Positions 1 to 10,685 of a stretch of 64,000 bases of DNA are shown here, one piece after another; positions within the stretch are counted from its first letter, which is position 1, and each line of letters starts with the position of its first letter. The position numbers and the translations under genes are program-made. The stretch is from JAMXLO01 sp963812075 (GTDB taxonomy: Bacteria; Pseudomonadota; Alphaproteobacteria; Acetobacterales; Acetobacteraceae). Under the pieces are notes generated by a model, which worked only from the letters and a program-made list of their open reading frames with translations, made no database searches and was not told the origin of the DNA. The DNA lies in contig CAWETN010000001.1 of NCBI GenBank assembly GCA_963812075.1, positions 1 to 64,000 on the forward strand, in the 5' to 3' direction.

Positions 1-13
1 GGCGGCGGAGGTG

Positions 14-1409
14 ATGGAGCCAAGGCCAGGAACCAAGGGGAATGCGGGACAGCAAAGCACACACCGGACGCAGGGCCGGGATCGTGTGACCCAGGCGCTC
101 GACCGCGTACGGCAAGCTGCAAGGCAAAGGAAGAAGGAAAAGCTCACCGCGCTTCTCCACCATATCAACGTCGATACACTCCGGCAGGCGTTCTACGCGC
201 TCAAGCGCAAAGCCGCCCCCGGCGTAGACGGCGTGACATGGGAGGACTACGAGGCGGACCTTGAGCCTAGGCTCGAGGACCTGCACGACACGGTCCGTCG
301 GGGAGCGTACCGCCCGCAACCGTCTCGCCGGACGTATATACCGAAGGCGGATGGCAAGCGGCGGCCGCTCGCGATCGCGGCTCTGGAAGACAAAATCGTC
401 CAAGGGGCAACCGTCATGGTACTCAACAGCATCTATGAAGGCGACTTCTGCGGCTTCTGGTACGGGTTCCGACCCGGACGCGGGCCGCATGATGCGCTGG
501 ACGCCCTGGCGGTGGCAATCGACAAGCGGAAGGTGAACTACATCCTGGACGCCGACGTGGAAAATTTCTTCGGGAGTGTCAGCCAATCCTGGCTGGCTCG
601 CTTCCTGGAACACCGCGTCGGTGACAAACGCATCACCCGCCTGATCCAGAAATGGCTGAAGGCGGGGATACTCGAAGACGGGGTCGTGACGGGGGATGAC
701 AGGGGAACGGGTCAAGGCTCGGTGATTTCACCGCTCTTGGCCAATATCTACCTGCACTACGTTTTCGACCTCTGGGCCGAACGCTGGCGACGGCAGGAGG
801 CACGGGGCGACATGATCATCGTGCGCTACGCGGATGATCTGGTGGCCGGCTTTGAGCATGAGGATGACGCGTCGTCGTTTCCTCGATGCGATGAGAGAGC
901 GGTTTGAGGCATTCGCGCTGTCACTCCATCCGGACAAGACCCGTCTGATTGAGTTCGGTCGCCATGCGGCATCCGATCGCAAGCAACGCGGGCACGGCAA
1001 ACCGGAGACCTTCAATTTTCTGGGCTTCACCCACATCTGCGGCCGATCCCGCCGGGGATACTTCCAGCTTCAGCGGAAGACCCGGCGCGACCGCATGCGG
1101 GCGAAACTCCAGGAAGTAAAGGAGGAGCTGCGGCGTCGAATGCATCAGCCGATCCCCCTCCAGGGTGAATGGCTGAGGCAAGTCGCGACCGGGCACTTCG
1201 GCTACTACGCGGTACCCACCAACAGCCAGGCGCTTTCAGCGTTCCGGCACCGGGTGACCGACCTCTGGCGACGAACGCTTCGGCGACGCAGCCAAAAGGA
1301 CGGTCTCACATGGGACCGCATGAGGAAGCTCGCCGACGACTGGCTTCCCAAACCGCGTATCCTTCATCCGTGGCCAAGCCAACGCTTTGCCGTCAATCAC
1401 CCGAGGTAG
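14..1409 (+). CDS. ltrA: Group II intron reverse transcriptase/maturase (frameshifted)
   Basis: This is the intron-encoded protein that copies intron RNA into DNA at the target site and helps the intron fold and splice. The first part (about 290 residues) carries the RVT_1 fingers and palm, including a GVDGVT motif near residue 73 and the catalytic YADD at nucleotides 827-838. The second part carries the thumb/maturase region. No HNH endonuclease domain is seen. The two halves lie in different frames, and removing one base near 871 joins them at Asp-Asp-Ala-Arg-Arg-Phe. The start is ATG 14 or GTG 11, with GGAGG immediately upstream at 7-11. The stop at 1407-1409 directly abuts intron domain V. 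If the shift is real, the maturase is dead. Confidence 0.9.
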
Positions 1410-1481
1410 GAGCCCGGTGCCTTAATTGGGCCCGCCGGGATCTGTGCGGGGGGCGCTCAGCGATGAGCGTCCCTACCGCGA
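1410..1481 (+). ncRNA. Group II intron RNA domains V and VI
   Basis: Domain V is the 33-nt hairpin at 1410-1442. It opens with GAGC (containing the catalytic AGC triad) and closes with GATC around a TTAA tip. Domain VI is the following stem (about 1445-1479) with arms GGGGCGCTC and GAGCGTCCC and an outer GCGG/CCGC pair. An unpaired A at 1475, 6-7 nt before the junction, is the expected branch point. The assignment rests on hairpin layout and on position directly after the maturase stop codon. Domains I-IV are outside the window or under the ORF. Confidence 0.8.
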
Positions 1482-2024
1482 GCAATGCATGGCATCAAGG
1501 GTGACGATGCTGTGCGCGACATGGAGTTCGCCGAGCAACTGCTGCGCGGCGGGGATTTCGTTGGACTTATCCGCGATATCGACGTGTGCCAGGACGAGAC
1601 CGGCTTCGACGTCGAAGGCGTGCAGCACCTGGGCCGCCTTGCGGTCGGTGAAATTGTCGAAGCTCCGTCTGAGTGTCTTGCCATCGATCGCGATGACACG
1701 TCGCGCCGGATCGGTAATGGCGCCGCACAGACCAGCGGCGTGTTGGCGGAAAATCTGCTCGACCGCCTGGGGTTCAAGGCCCTGGAGGATGTATCGAATA
1801 GAGGTATGGGCTGGGGCACGCCGCCAGTGCAGACCGAAGGCGGCGTTCAATCGGCGGCGGTGCACTTTGATGAAGGTCACGATGGAACGGTAGGAATTGC
1901 CGCCGGTTACGACAGCAAGGATCGAAAACAGCAGGACATGCTGCAGCTTGTAGAGCTTACCCTCGGCCCGGCGCGGGTCGGGGATATTGCTGAGCAAACC
2001 GAGCAACTGATCGAACGATCGCAT
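1482..2024 (-). pseudogene. ISAs1-family transposase, N-terminal part, interrupted by intron
   Basis: About 181 codons of a DDE transposase of the ISAs1 (H-repeat-associated) family remain; full-length members are about 370-380 residues. Visible landmarks are the N-terminal IPDPRRAEGK segment, the first catalytic Asp in AIDGKTLRRS, the KSNEIPA block, and the second catalytic Asp in LDAMHC, where the frame ends at the intron junction. The start is taken at the ATG giving MRSFDQLL; an upstream in-frame extension to 2108 lacks family similarity. The gene is disrupted, and the remaining C-terminal half should lie upstream of base 1. Confidence 0.85.
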
Positions 2025-2178
2025 GGCAACCTTCCGGCGGTTTGGTTGCCGTGCATAGAATTCGAAGAATTCGCCGCGCCGGAATCCGTCCCCTGGGACT
2101 GCTGGCATGATTTGCCCAACGTGTTGCGGCGAGGACTCAACCTATCAGGTCAGTTGTATAGAGCGTTGAACAGCCCTG
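1482..2178 (-). mobile_element. ISAs1-family insertion sequence, 5' fragment
   Basis: The fragment contains the first half of an ISAs1-type transposase. The outer end is placed near 2178, where the inward sequence read on the minus strand begins CAGGGCTGTTCAA, an end that resembles ISAs1-family termini from memory. Just outside it, glycosyltransferase coding sequence resumes in an open frame. The other half of the IS lies beyond the group II intron, before base 1, so the second inverted repeat and the target duplication cannot be checked here. Confidence 0.7.
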
Positions 2179-4759
2179 CGCAAGCCAATTCGAGGTTGAC
2201 GGCCGACCTCTTGGATTTTTCCACTTCAGTGGATACGACGTGTACGACACATTGCACCTCTCACGCCACGACGGGCGCTATTCCGTCTACAATCTTCCAT
2301 CCGTCGCGGAGATCTTGAGCTGGTACAGTGACCAGATCCTCTCATGTCCGACGGTCGCGTTGCTCAGCGAGCCATATAGGTTCGACCGACTTGCCAGCGG
2401 TGTTCGGCTCAATCAATTCCTGCGCGAGCTACTGAAAAAGTACGAAATATACGCACCACGCTTTGACGTTCAGACCCCCGGGGGAGCGGATGCGCTCTGC
2501 GCATTCTTGATGGACCCGCTGCCAGCAACGGGATCGATGCTGCCGTTGGTTGCGGCCGAAATATATGAAACCCGCCCTGATCTCCAGCGGGCATTTCCTG
2601 GCGCCCATACGGCAGAGGAACCCTCAGGCTACTGGCGCTGGTTCTGCCGCCACTCCGGCGACGAATACGACATTCAGCTGCTGGTGGACAGGTTCCGCCG
2701 TGTCCTGATGTCGGCTTCGCTGGCCGATTTTTCGCAAAAGGTGGCAAACCTGCTTGGCGGGCTCGAACCTCTGTTCCTGGGGCAGGATCGCGCTGCCGCG
2801 GCGCGGCATATACGGATGACCGGCGACGCGGAATGCGCGGATACACTGCTTGAAGGGCGACAAGAGTGGTATTTTTTCCACGACATGTCCGCTGCATTCA
2901 GAATCTATGAGAATCGACCCGATCTGCAAAACTCCTTCCCTGCTATCCTTGGAAAAGACTTCGGCGCCTTCTGCAACTGGCTCGATCGACACGGTCCGGA
3001 AGAGCACGGGTGTGCCGCGGGTCTCGGCAGCAGGCTGCGGCGCTGCGCTCCGGCAGAGTCCCTGGCTCGGGTGTTCTCGTATATCGCGCGCCGCGAGGAT
3101 GTGGCCCGCGCCTGCCAGGACTCACTGCTGCTTGACGATTCGGAACCTGCGTTGCGATGCCTGATCCGGGGTGCGGGCGAGGGATTGGAATACGACCTGG
3201 ATGACATCGTCATGCTGCGTTTCATCCACCAGACTGCCCGGCATCTTCTCGTGCCGCTTTATCTGGAGCTGCCTCTCATTCGGCTCAGGTCGTCGTCCGC
3301 GCGCACGACCGAGAACAACAACCGCACTCTGCCCGAAGCTGTGCGGGATACCCCATGGTCGGTGCGCGGATGTCAGCTGCATGCGACGTGCTTCGATCTG
3401 TTCGAGGCATATCTCGATGAGGAGATGCGTCGTTGGTTCGAGGCATCCTCGTCGCCGTCACGGGAGGTGATCGGCTTCCTGCGTGTGTCGAGACATGGCC
3501 ACCTGGCTATCAGGCGCATCGAGCCGGCGTATCGTGCAGCAGCCCGTCGGTTGCGGCCGGAAGATGCAGCTGCTCTTCCGACAATCGGGACGCGGCTCAA
3601 GGAACGTGAGCATCAACCGGGTGTCAACGTCTTCGGATACTTCCATTCGGACATCGGTGTGGGGGAATCGACGCGAGGCCTTGCTCAGGCGCTCGCTGCG
3701 CTGCGTCCGGTCAACAAGGTGCCGCTGTGCACGGGACAATTGCGGGACGGGACTGAGCTTTCACAACTCTTCCAGCGGTTCGACTACCTGTCGGATACCA
3801 ACGTCTTTGTCTCCTATCCGCACCAAAGTGAAGATCTGCTCGGCATGATGCGACCCGAACATCTCGCGGGGCGTCGCAACATCGTGCATCTGGCGTGGGA
3901 GCAGAAGGATGCAAATCCCTGGTGGAAGATCGTCTACGACCGTTACGACGAGATCTGGACGGTCTCGGAATTCGCCGCCACGGCGTTCCGCAAGATGTTC
4001 CCCGATCGCATCAGGGTGGTGCCGAACGTACTGGACTTCGCATCCTTCCCCACGGCTGAAGCGGCCCGTCGAACCAGGCTGCAGGGGGAAAGCCTGAATT
4101 ACCTGTTCGTATTCGATGCCAACAGCTCCATTGAGCGGAAGAACCCTGAGGGCGTGATCGATGCCTTCACGCGGGCGTTCAAAGGAACGACGCTTGCCAA
4201 ACGTGTACGGCTTACGCTCAAGGTTGTCGGCGTGCATCGGCCCGAGCACGCGGCACGGATCGAGAAGCTGCGAAGCCGTGCATTCGATTCAGGACTTGCC
4301 ATACGCTTCGACGGGCGGCAGCTGCCGCGCAGCGAGATGCTGGGACTGATTTCGCAAGCTGATTGCTACGTATCGCTGCATCGCGCCGAAGGCTTCGGCT
4401 ATACGATGGCAGAGGCGATGTTCTACGGCGTCCCGGTGGTTGCATCAGGTTACTCTGGCAACCTCGAATATATGACGCACAGAAATAGCCTGTTGGTGCC
4501 TTGCACCGAGACCTTCGTTAAGAGCGCGGACGGTCCGTTTCAGCGAGGGTCCATCTGGGGCGACCCTGATATCGATGCCGCCGCGGACATGATCAGGCAG
4601 GTCGCGGAGAGACCCGCCGAGGCGCTGGCAATAGGCGAACTCGGTCGCGAGACAGTCGAGACGACGTTGAGCGTGGCGGCGGTGTCCAGACGCTTGATGC
4701 CGTGCTTCAACCTTGAAGCTGACGACGAGACAGGCAGTCGTCCCATCGCATCCCGCTGA
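2179..4759 (+). pseudogene. Glycosyltransferase family 4 protein, 5' end removed by IS
   Basis: The enzyme probably transfers sugars to a surface polysaccharide. From about residue 460 (counted from GTG 2240) it has a GT-B glycosyltransferase: an FGYFHSDIGVGES glycine-rich segment, WTVSEF, a VVPNVLDF linker and the nucleotide-sugar motif EGFGYTMAE (E-x7-E) near residue 717. The N-terminal half carries two copies of an RPDLQ..FP module (about 107-142 and 220-256). The open frame runs upstream of GTG 2240 into the IS edge and encodes DGRPLGFFHFSGYDV, matching the N-terminal block of related large glycosyltransferases. The true start has therefore been lost and GTG 2240 is internal. The remaining protein has about 839 residues and an intact catalytic half. 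Confidence 0.85.
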
Positions 4760-4813
4760 CAACCGGCGGCAGGCCGCTGTGCCGGGAGTCCAATCCGTGG
4801 CGCCGTCCGGCCG

Positions 4814-6052
4814 CTATCGGCGGCGTTCGGTCAGCACCACGCCGTCGCGTTGCAGGGCAGCGATCTCGTCGGTCGAATAGCCGTGCTGCGCCAGCACCTC
4901 CGCACCATCCTGCGCGAACCGGGGTGGCGGCCGGCGGGTGCCGCCCGGCGTGCGCTGCAGCTTGATCGGCGTGCCGAGGCCGCGATACCAGTCGAGCTCC
5001 GTCACCATCTCGCGATGCGCGGTGTGCGGCGCCGCGGTGGACTCGTCCACCGGCAGCACGGGGCCCGCCGGCACGCCGCCGCGGATCAGCCGCAATGCCA
5101 GCTCGTTGCCGTCATGCTCTGCGAAAGCCGCAGCCAGCGCCTCGGTCAGCGCCGCGCGGTTGACATTGCGCTTGCCGTTGTCGGCGAAGCGCGGATCGTC
5201 CGCGAGCTCGGGGCGGCCGATGATCTCGGCCAATTTGCGGAACTGTCCGTTGTTGCCCGATGCGATGAAGACGTCGCAGGTCCTGGTCGGGACCTTGTCG
5301 TACGGCACCAGGTTGGGATGCGGGTTGCCGGTGCCCGCCGGCCGCTTGCCGTTGAGGAAGAAGTTCGCCGCCTGCGGATGCAGCAGCGCCAGGCCGCAGT
5401 CGTACAGCGTCATGTCGAGATACTGGCCCTGGCCGGAGCGTTCGCGTTCGTGCAGCGCCATCAGGATGCCGATCGCCGAATAGAGCCCGGTGCCCATGTC
5501 GACGATCGCGGTGCCGAGACGCATCGGCCCGGTGGACGCGTCGCCGTTCACGCTCATCAGTCCGGTCATCGCCTGCAGGATCGCGTCGTAGCCCGGCAGG
5601 CCGCCAAGCGGTCCGTCCGCGCCGAAACCGGAGATGCGGCAGTGGATCAGCCGCGGGAAACGCTGCGACAGCACGTCGTAGCCGATGCCCCACTTCTCCA
5701 TCGAGCCCGGCTTGAAGTTCTCGACCAGGATGTCGGCGCCCTCCAGCAGCCGCAGCAGCACCGCGCGGCCATCCGGCTTGCCGATGTCGAGTGCCAGCGC
5801 GCGCTTGTTGCGGTTGATGCCGATGAAATAGCTGGCGTCGTCGCCGTGGAACGGCGGCCCCCAGTCGCGCACCTCGTCGCCCTGCGGCGGCTCGACCTTG
5901 ATCACCTCGGCGCCGTGGTCGGACAGGATCATCGTGCAGTAGGGGCCGCCGAGGACGCGCGTCAGATCGACGACCTTCAGGCCGGCCAGCGCGCCGGGAG
6001 ACCTTGCCAGCCCCTTGCCCTGCGGCGCCGGCGGCTGCGTTGCATCGTTCAT
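4814..6052 (-). CDS. CaiB/BaiF family (class III) CoA-transferase
   Basis: The product (412 residues) moves CoA between an acyl-CoA and a free carboxylic acid through enzyme-bound anhydrides. Visible are the N-terminal VVDLTRVLGGPY block, the VIKVEPP segment, the ENFKPG motif and GLPGYDAILQAM, whose Asp at about residue 156 is the catalytic position of formyl-CoA transferase-type enzymes. The start is the ATG giving MNDATQPP; a start 30 bases upstream is possible. It lies about 30 bases downstream of folC on the same strand and may be co-transcribed. The substrate cannot be told from sequence, since neighbours are biosynthetic genes rather than a catabolic pathway. Confidence 0.9.
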   Translation of the reverse strand: MNDATQPPAPQGKGLARSPGALAGLKVVDLTRVLGGPYCTMILSDHGAEVIKVEPPQGDEVRDWGPPFHGDDASYFIGINRNKRALALDIGKPDGRAVLLRLLEGADILVENFKPGSMEKWGIGYDVLSQRFPRLIHCRISGFGADGPLGGLPGYDAILQAMTGLMSVNGDASTGPMRLGTAIVDMGTGLYSAIGILMALHERERSGQGQYLDMTLYDCGLALLHPQAANFFLNGKRPAGTGNPHPNLVPYDKVPTRTCDVFIASGNNGQFRKLAEIIGRPELADDPRFADNGKRNVNRAALTEALAAAFAEHDGNELALRLIRGGVPAGPVLPVDESTAAPHTAHREMVTELDWYRGLGTPIKLQRTPGGTRRPPPRFAQDGAEVLAQHGYSTDEIAALQRDGVVLTERRR

Positions 6053-6083
6053 CGGACGTCTGCTCCTTGGATCTGGCGGCAAT

Positions 6084-7340
6084 TCAGCACGCGGCGACAG
6101 GACGATCCAGTTTCAGCACCTCGCCTGCCAGGTACAGGCTGCCGCAGATCAGCACCCGCGCCGGCGCGTCGCGCGGCAAAGCACGCAGCGCGTCGGCCAC
6201 ATGCGGACCCGGCCGGGCCACGCCGCCCGACGCCTCGACGATGGCCTCGACCGGCCGGGCGTCGTGCTGGCCTGGTTCGGCCACCGCCCACACGCTGGTG
6301 GCGTGCGGCAGCAGCGGCCGGAGGAACTCGATCGCATCCTTCGACTGCTTCATCCCGACCAGCAGGTGCAGCGGCCGATCTGCCCAGCTGCGCATATGCT
6401 CTGCCAGCACGGCGCCGGCGCCCGGATTGTGCCCGCCGTCGAGCCACAGTTCCCACCCGCCCGGCAGCAGCGCGGCCAGCTCCCCGCGCAGGCGCTGCAG
6501 ACGCCCGGGCCATTCGGCGCGGCCGACGCCGGCGACATCCATAGCCAGCCGCGACGCCCGCATCGCCGCGATCGCGATGCCGAGGTTGTCGAGCTGGAAG
6601 GCGCCTGGGAGCGAAGGCGGCGGCAGCGCCAACGAGCCGCCGGCGTCGCTGTAACGGCCCTCCGACACCTCCCAGTCACGACCGCGCAGCCTTGCGGGCG
6701 CGCCGACGCGGGTGGCCGCCGACAGCAGCACATCCAGCACCTCCGGCGGCTGCAAGCCGATCGCCACCGGTACGTCCGGTTTCAGGATACCGGCCTTTTC
6801 CGCGGCGATCAGCGGCAGCGTGTCGCCCAGCAGCTCGCGATGATCGAGCGAGATCGAGGTGATGGCGCAGGCCGCCGGCGGGTCGATCACGTTGGTCGCG
6901 TCGCCGCGCCCGCCGAGGCCCACCTCCAGCACGCAGAGATCGGCCGGCGTCTGTGCGAACAGGTGGAAGGCGACCGCGGTGATCACCTCGAACACCGTGA
7001 TCGGCGCGCCGGCGTTCACCTGCTCGATATGCTCGAGCGCGGTCGCCAGCGCCGCGTCCGACACCAGAACGCCGGCGACCCGGATCCGCTCGTTGAACCG
7101 CACCAGATGCGGCGAGGTATAGACGTGCACCCGCTGCCCCGCCGCCTCGGCCATCGCGCGGATGAAGGCGCAGGTGCTGCCCTTGCCGTTGGTGCCGGCG
7201 ACATGCACCACCGGCGGCAGCCGACGCTCCGGATGGTCGAGCTTCGCCAGCAGCGCGCGCAGCCGGTCCAGGCTCAGGTCGATCAGCCGCGGATGCAGGC
7301 CGTGCAGCCGCGCGACGATTCCCTCGATCCGCGCGCTCAT
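6084..7340 (-). CDS. folC: Bifunctional folylpolyglutamate synthase/dihydrofolate synthase
   Basis: FolC adds L-glutamate to dihydropteroate and extends polyglutamate tails on folates in the cytoplasm, using ATP. The 418-residue product has the Mur-ligase-like P-loop GTNGKGS at 49-55, the YTSPHLVRFNERI block and the EVGLGGRGDATN motif, and its length fits the family. The ATG overlaps the accD stop by 4 nt (ATGA), implying translational coupling at the end of trpB-trpA-accD-folC. accD-folC pairing is common in proteobacteria. Confidence 0.97.
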   Translation of the reverse strand: MSARIEGIVARLHGLHPRLIDLSLDRLRALLAKLDHPERRLPPVVHVAGTNGKGSTCAFIRAMAEAAGQRVHVYTSPHLVRFNERIRVAGVLVSDAALATALEHIEQVNAGAPITVFEVITAVAFHLFAQTPADLCVLEVGLGGRGDATNVIDPPAACAITSISLDHRELLGDTLPLIAAEKAGILKPDVPVAIGLQPPEVLDVLLSAATRVGAPARLRGRDWEVSEGRYSDAGGSLALPPPSLPGAFQLDNLGIAIAAMRASRLAMDVAGVGRAEWPGRLQRLRGELAALLPGGWELWLDGGHNPGAGAVLAEHMRSWADRPLHLLVGMKQSKDAIEFLRPLLPHATSVWAVAEPGQHDARPVEAIVEASGGVARPGPHVADALRALPRDAPARVLICGSLYLAGEVLKLDRPVAAC

Positions 7341-8203
7341 GCCGCGGCCGGAACCTCCTTGACGCGCAGCAGCGAGATGACGCGCGCCAGCGTCGGCTTC
7401 AACTCGGTCCGCTTCACCACCATGTCCACGATGCCGTGCTCATGCAGGTACTCGGCGCGCTGGAAGCCCTCGGGCAGCTTCTCGCGCACCGTCTGTTCGA
7501 TCACCCGGGCACCTGCGAAGCCGATCAGCGCGCCCGGCTCGGCGATGTGGACGTCGCCCAGCATCGGGAAACTCGCGGTGACGCCGCCGGTGGTGGGATC
7601 GGTCAGCACCACGATGTACGGCAGGCCGGCCTCCTTCACCAGCCGCGTGCCGATGATCGTGCGCGGCATCTGCATCAGGCTGATCGCGCCCTCCTGCATG
7701 CGCGCGCCGCCCGAGGCGGTGAACACGATCAGCGGCGCGTCCTGCAGCACCGCCAGCCGCGCCGCCGCCAGGATGCCGTCGCCGACCGCGGCGCCCATCG
7801 AGCCGCCGATGAACTCGAACTCCATCGCCGCCACGACCGCCTGGTGGCCGTCGATCCGGCCGTGCGCAACCACCAGTGCGTCGTCGAGATGTGTCTTGTC
7901 GCGCGCCTCCTTCAGCCGGTCGGTATAGCGCTTGGTATCGCGGAAGCGCAGCGGATCGGCGATCACCTTCGGCAGCTCGATACGGGTGAAGCTGCCCTCG
8001 TCGAACGTGTAGCCGAGTCGTTCGATCGCACCCACACGCATGTGGTGCCCGCAATGCGGACAGACCTTCAGGTTCGCCAGCAGGTCGCGATGGAAGATCA
8101 TCTGCTGGCAGGCGGGGCACTGGTGCCAGAGGTTCTCGGGCGCCTCGCGCCGCGCGAACAGCGTGCGGATCTTCGGGCGGACGAATTCGGTGAGCCAGTT
8201 CAT
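7337..8203 (-). CDS. accD: Acetyl-CoA carboxylase carboxyltransferase subunit beta
   Basis: AccD forms, with AccA, the carboxyltransferase that moves CO2 from carboxybiotin to acetyl-CoA, the first step of fatty acid synthesis. The 288-residue protein has the four-cysteine zinc ribbon (C29, C32, C48, C51) and the crotonase-like core with TASGGARMQEG and PTTGGVTASF. The start (MNWLTEF) overlaps the trpA stop by 4 nt. The ATG is preferred over a 35-codon upstream extension because it begins with the conserved family N-terminus. Confidence 0.97.
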   Translation of the reverse strand: MNWLTEFVRPKIRTLFARREAPENLWHQCPACQQMIFHRDLLANLKVCPHCGHHMRVGAIERLGYTFDEGSFTRIELPKVIADPLRFRDTKRYTDRLKEARDKTHLDDALVVAHGRIDGHQAVVAAMEFEFIGGSMGAAVGDGILAAARLAVLQDAPLIVFTASGGARMQEGAISLMQMPRTIIGTRLVKEAGLPYIVVLTDPTTGGVTASFPMLGDVHIAEPGALIGFAGARVIEQTVREKLPEGFQRAEYLHEHGIVDMVVKRTELKPTLARVISLLRVKEVPAAA

Positions 8204-9011
8204 GCGGGCACCCGGGCCCCACGCACGCCGGCGGCCAGTGCTCGCACCTGATCCAGCACCTGCGGCACCAGATCGGGCTTGCCGAGATTGGCGGCGATCG
8301 TGCTGCACAGCGCCGAGCCCACCACGGCCGCGTCGGCGACGCGCACCGCTTCGGCCGCCTGCGCCGGTGAGCGCACGCCGAAGCCCACCGCGATGGGCAG
8401 AGCGGTGGCGCGGCGGATGCGCGGGATTGCCTCGCCGAGGTGCTCGGCCGTCGTGCTGCGGGTGCCGGTGATGCCGGTGATGCTGACGTAGTAGACGAAG
8501 CCCGAACTGCCGCGCAGGACCAGCGGCAGCCGCTTCTCGTCGGTGGTCGGCGCGACCAGCCGGATGATGTCGATGCCCTGTGCGGCCGCCTGCGGCACCA
8601 GGATGTCGGCTTCCTCGGTGGGCAGATCGACCATGATGAGCCCGTCCACGCCGGACGCCGCGGCGTCCGCGCAGAAGCGGTCGACACCGTAGGACAGGAC
8701 CGGGTTGAGGTAGCCCATCAGGACGATCGGCGTTGCGTCGTCCTCGCGGCGGAACGCCCGCACCATGCCGAGGACGTTCACCACCGTCGCGCCGGCGGCC
8801 AGCGCGCGCTTGCCGGCCGCCTGGACGATCGGCCCATCGGCCATCGGGTCGGTGAACGGGATGCCGATCTCGATCAGGTCGGCGCCGGCGCCCGGCAGGC
8901 CATGCAGCAGCGCGGTCGAGGTCGCGGCATCCGGATCCCAGGCTTCGATGAACGGGATGAACGCTCCGCGGCCCTCGCGCCGCAGGGCGGCAAACCGGGC
9001 AGCGATGCGGC

Positions 9012-9015
<4 letters not shown>
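8200..9015 (-). CDS. trpA: Tryptophan synthase alpha chain
   Basis: TrpA cleaves indole-3-glycerol phosphate to indole and glyceraldehyde-3-phosphate; indole is channelled to TrpB. The 271-residue TIM barrel has the catalytic Glu49 (LIEIGIPF) and Asp60 (DPMADGP) and the phosphate-binding GFGV and GSAL segments. The start is a GTG whose GTGA overlaps the trpB stop by 4 nt. A much longer same-frame reading that runs antisense-like through trpB is a shadow and was not used. Confidence 0.97.
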
Positions 9016-10232
<1,217 letters not shown>

Positions 10233-10685
10233 GTCGGGCTGTCTCCTTCCGCCGTGTCATAGCGCAGCCGGCAGCCAGGGTCACGCCGCGGCGGGAGAAC
10301 CACCGGCTGACCACCGCGACCCGTCTTGGTCTCCCGCCGAAGCCGCGCCGGAACGACAGGCTTTGACTTAGATGACACCAAGTTAATAAGCGGCGGCATT
10401 GATCGCGATGCGTACTTAATTTTGACAGCGCTTTTCATAAAATGGAGCGGCATTAAGGAGTTTCTGTAAGAAAATGTAACAGTTGAGAATATTTCGTTGA
10501 CGATCAGGAGATCGTAGCCTTAACGTTACGTCGCCGCGAACCTGTCGCATAATATTCGTAAGTAAGGCCTTTTCAGCGATCCCTTGCCGAGAAGAGCAAG
10601 CCCAGCACAGCGCCCGGCTGAAGTGGAGAAACTTGTACGAATACAAGACGAGGCGCGGCTTATAATAAATGGAGAGAGTCTCGCA
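10233..10685. other. AT-rich divergent intergenic region upstream of trpB and the first oxidase
   Basis: This 453-base stretch lies between the divergent starts of trpB and the first multicopper oxidase. No conserved coding region is seen, and overlapping open frames look like shadows. The part from about 10370 to 10580 is clearly more AT-rich than its surroundings. It holds a TTGACG-N17-TTAACGTT arrangement (listed separately) and a CATAAT near 10549. The oxidase ribosome-binding site GGAGAG is at 10671-10676, nine bases before its ATG. Confidence 0.6.
10497..10527 (+). promoter_or_regulatory. Promoter-like element TTGACG-N17-TTAACG shared by both oxidase genes
   Basis: TTGACG (10497-10502) is followed after exactly 17 bases by TTAACG (10520-10525) and TT. 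The same arrangement occurs before the second oxidase at 14063-14093, and both are preceded by GAATA(T/C)T. The spacing suits a sigma-70-type promoter, but the -10-like half matches the usual consensus poorly. It could be an activator site or a promoter for a non-housekeeping sigma factor. Confidence 0.35.

Larger units (their letters stand above)
1..1481 (+). mobile_element. Group II intron, 3' part, inserted in an ISAs1 transposase gene
   Basis: The segment holds an intron-encoded reverse transcriptase followed at once by structured RNA domains V and VI. Its 5' end lies outside the window. At about 1481/1482 the sequence switches to the antisense strand of an ISAs1-type transposase, at a codon inside the conserved Asp-Ala-Met-His-Cys motif, which fixes the 3' intron-exon junction to within a base or two. 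Intron and transposase have opposite orientations, so splicing could not restore the transposase message. Group II introns often insert into other mobile elements. The boundary is read from the sequence; the intron class is not assigned. Confidence 0.85.

Noticed and set aside
4850..7928. Two long plus-strand open frames (564 and 637 codons)
   Set aside because: Both lie opposite the CoA-transferase, folC and accD and show only low-complexity Arg/Ala-rich sequence.
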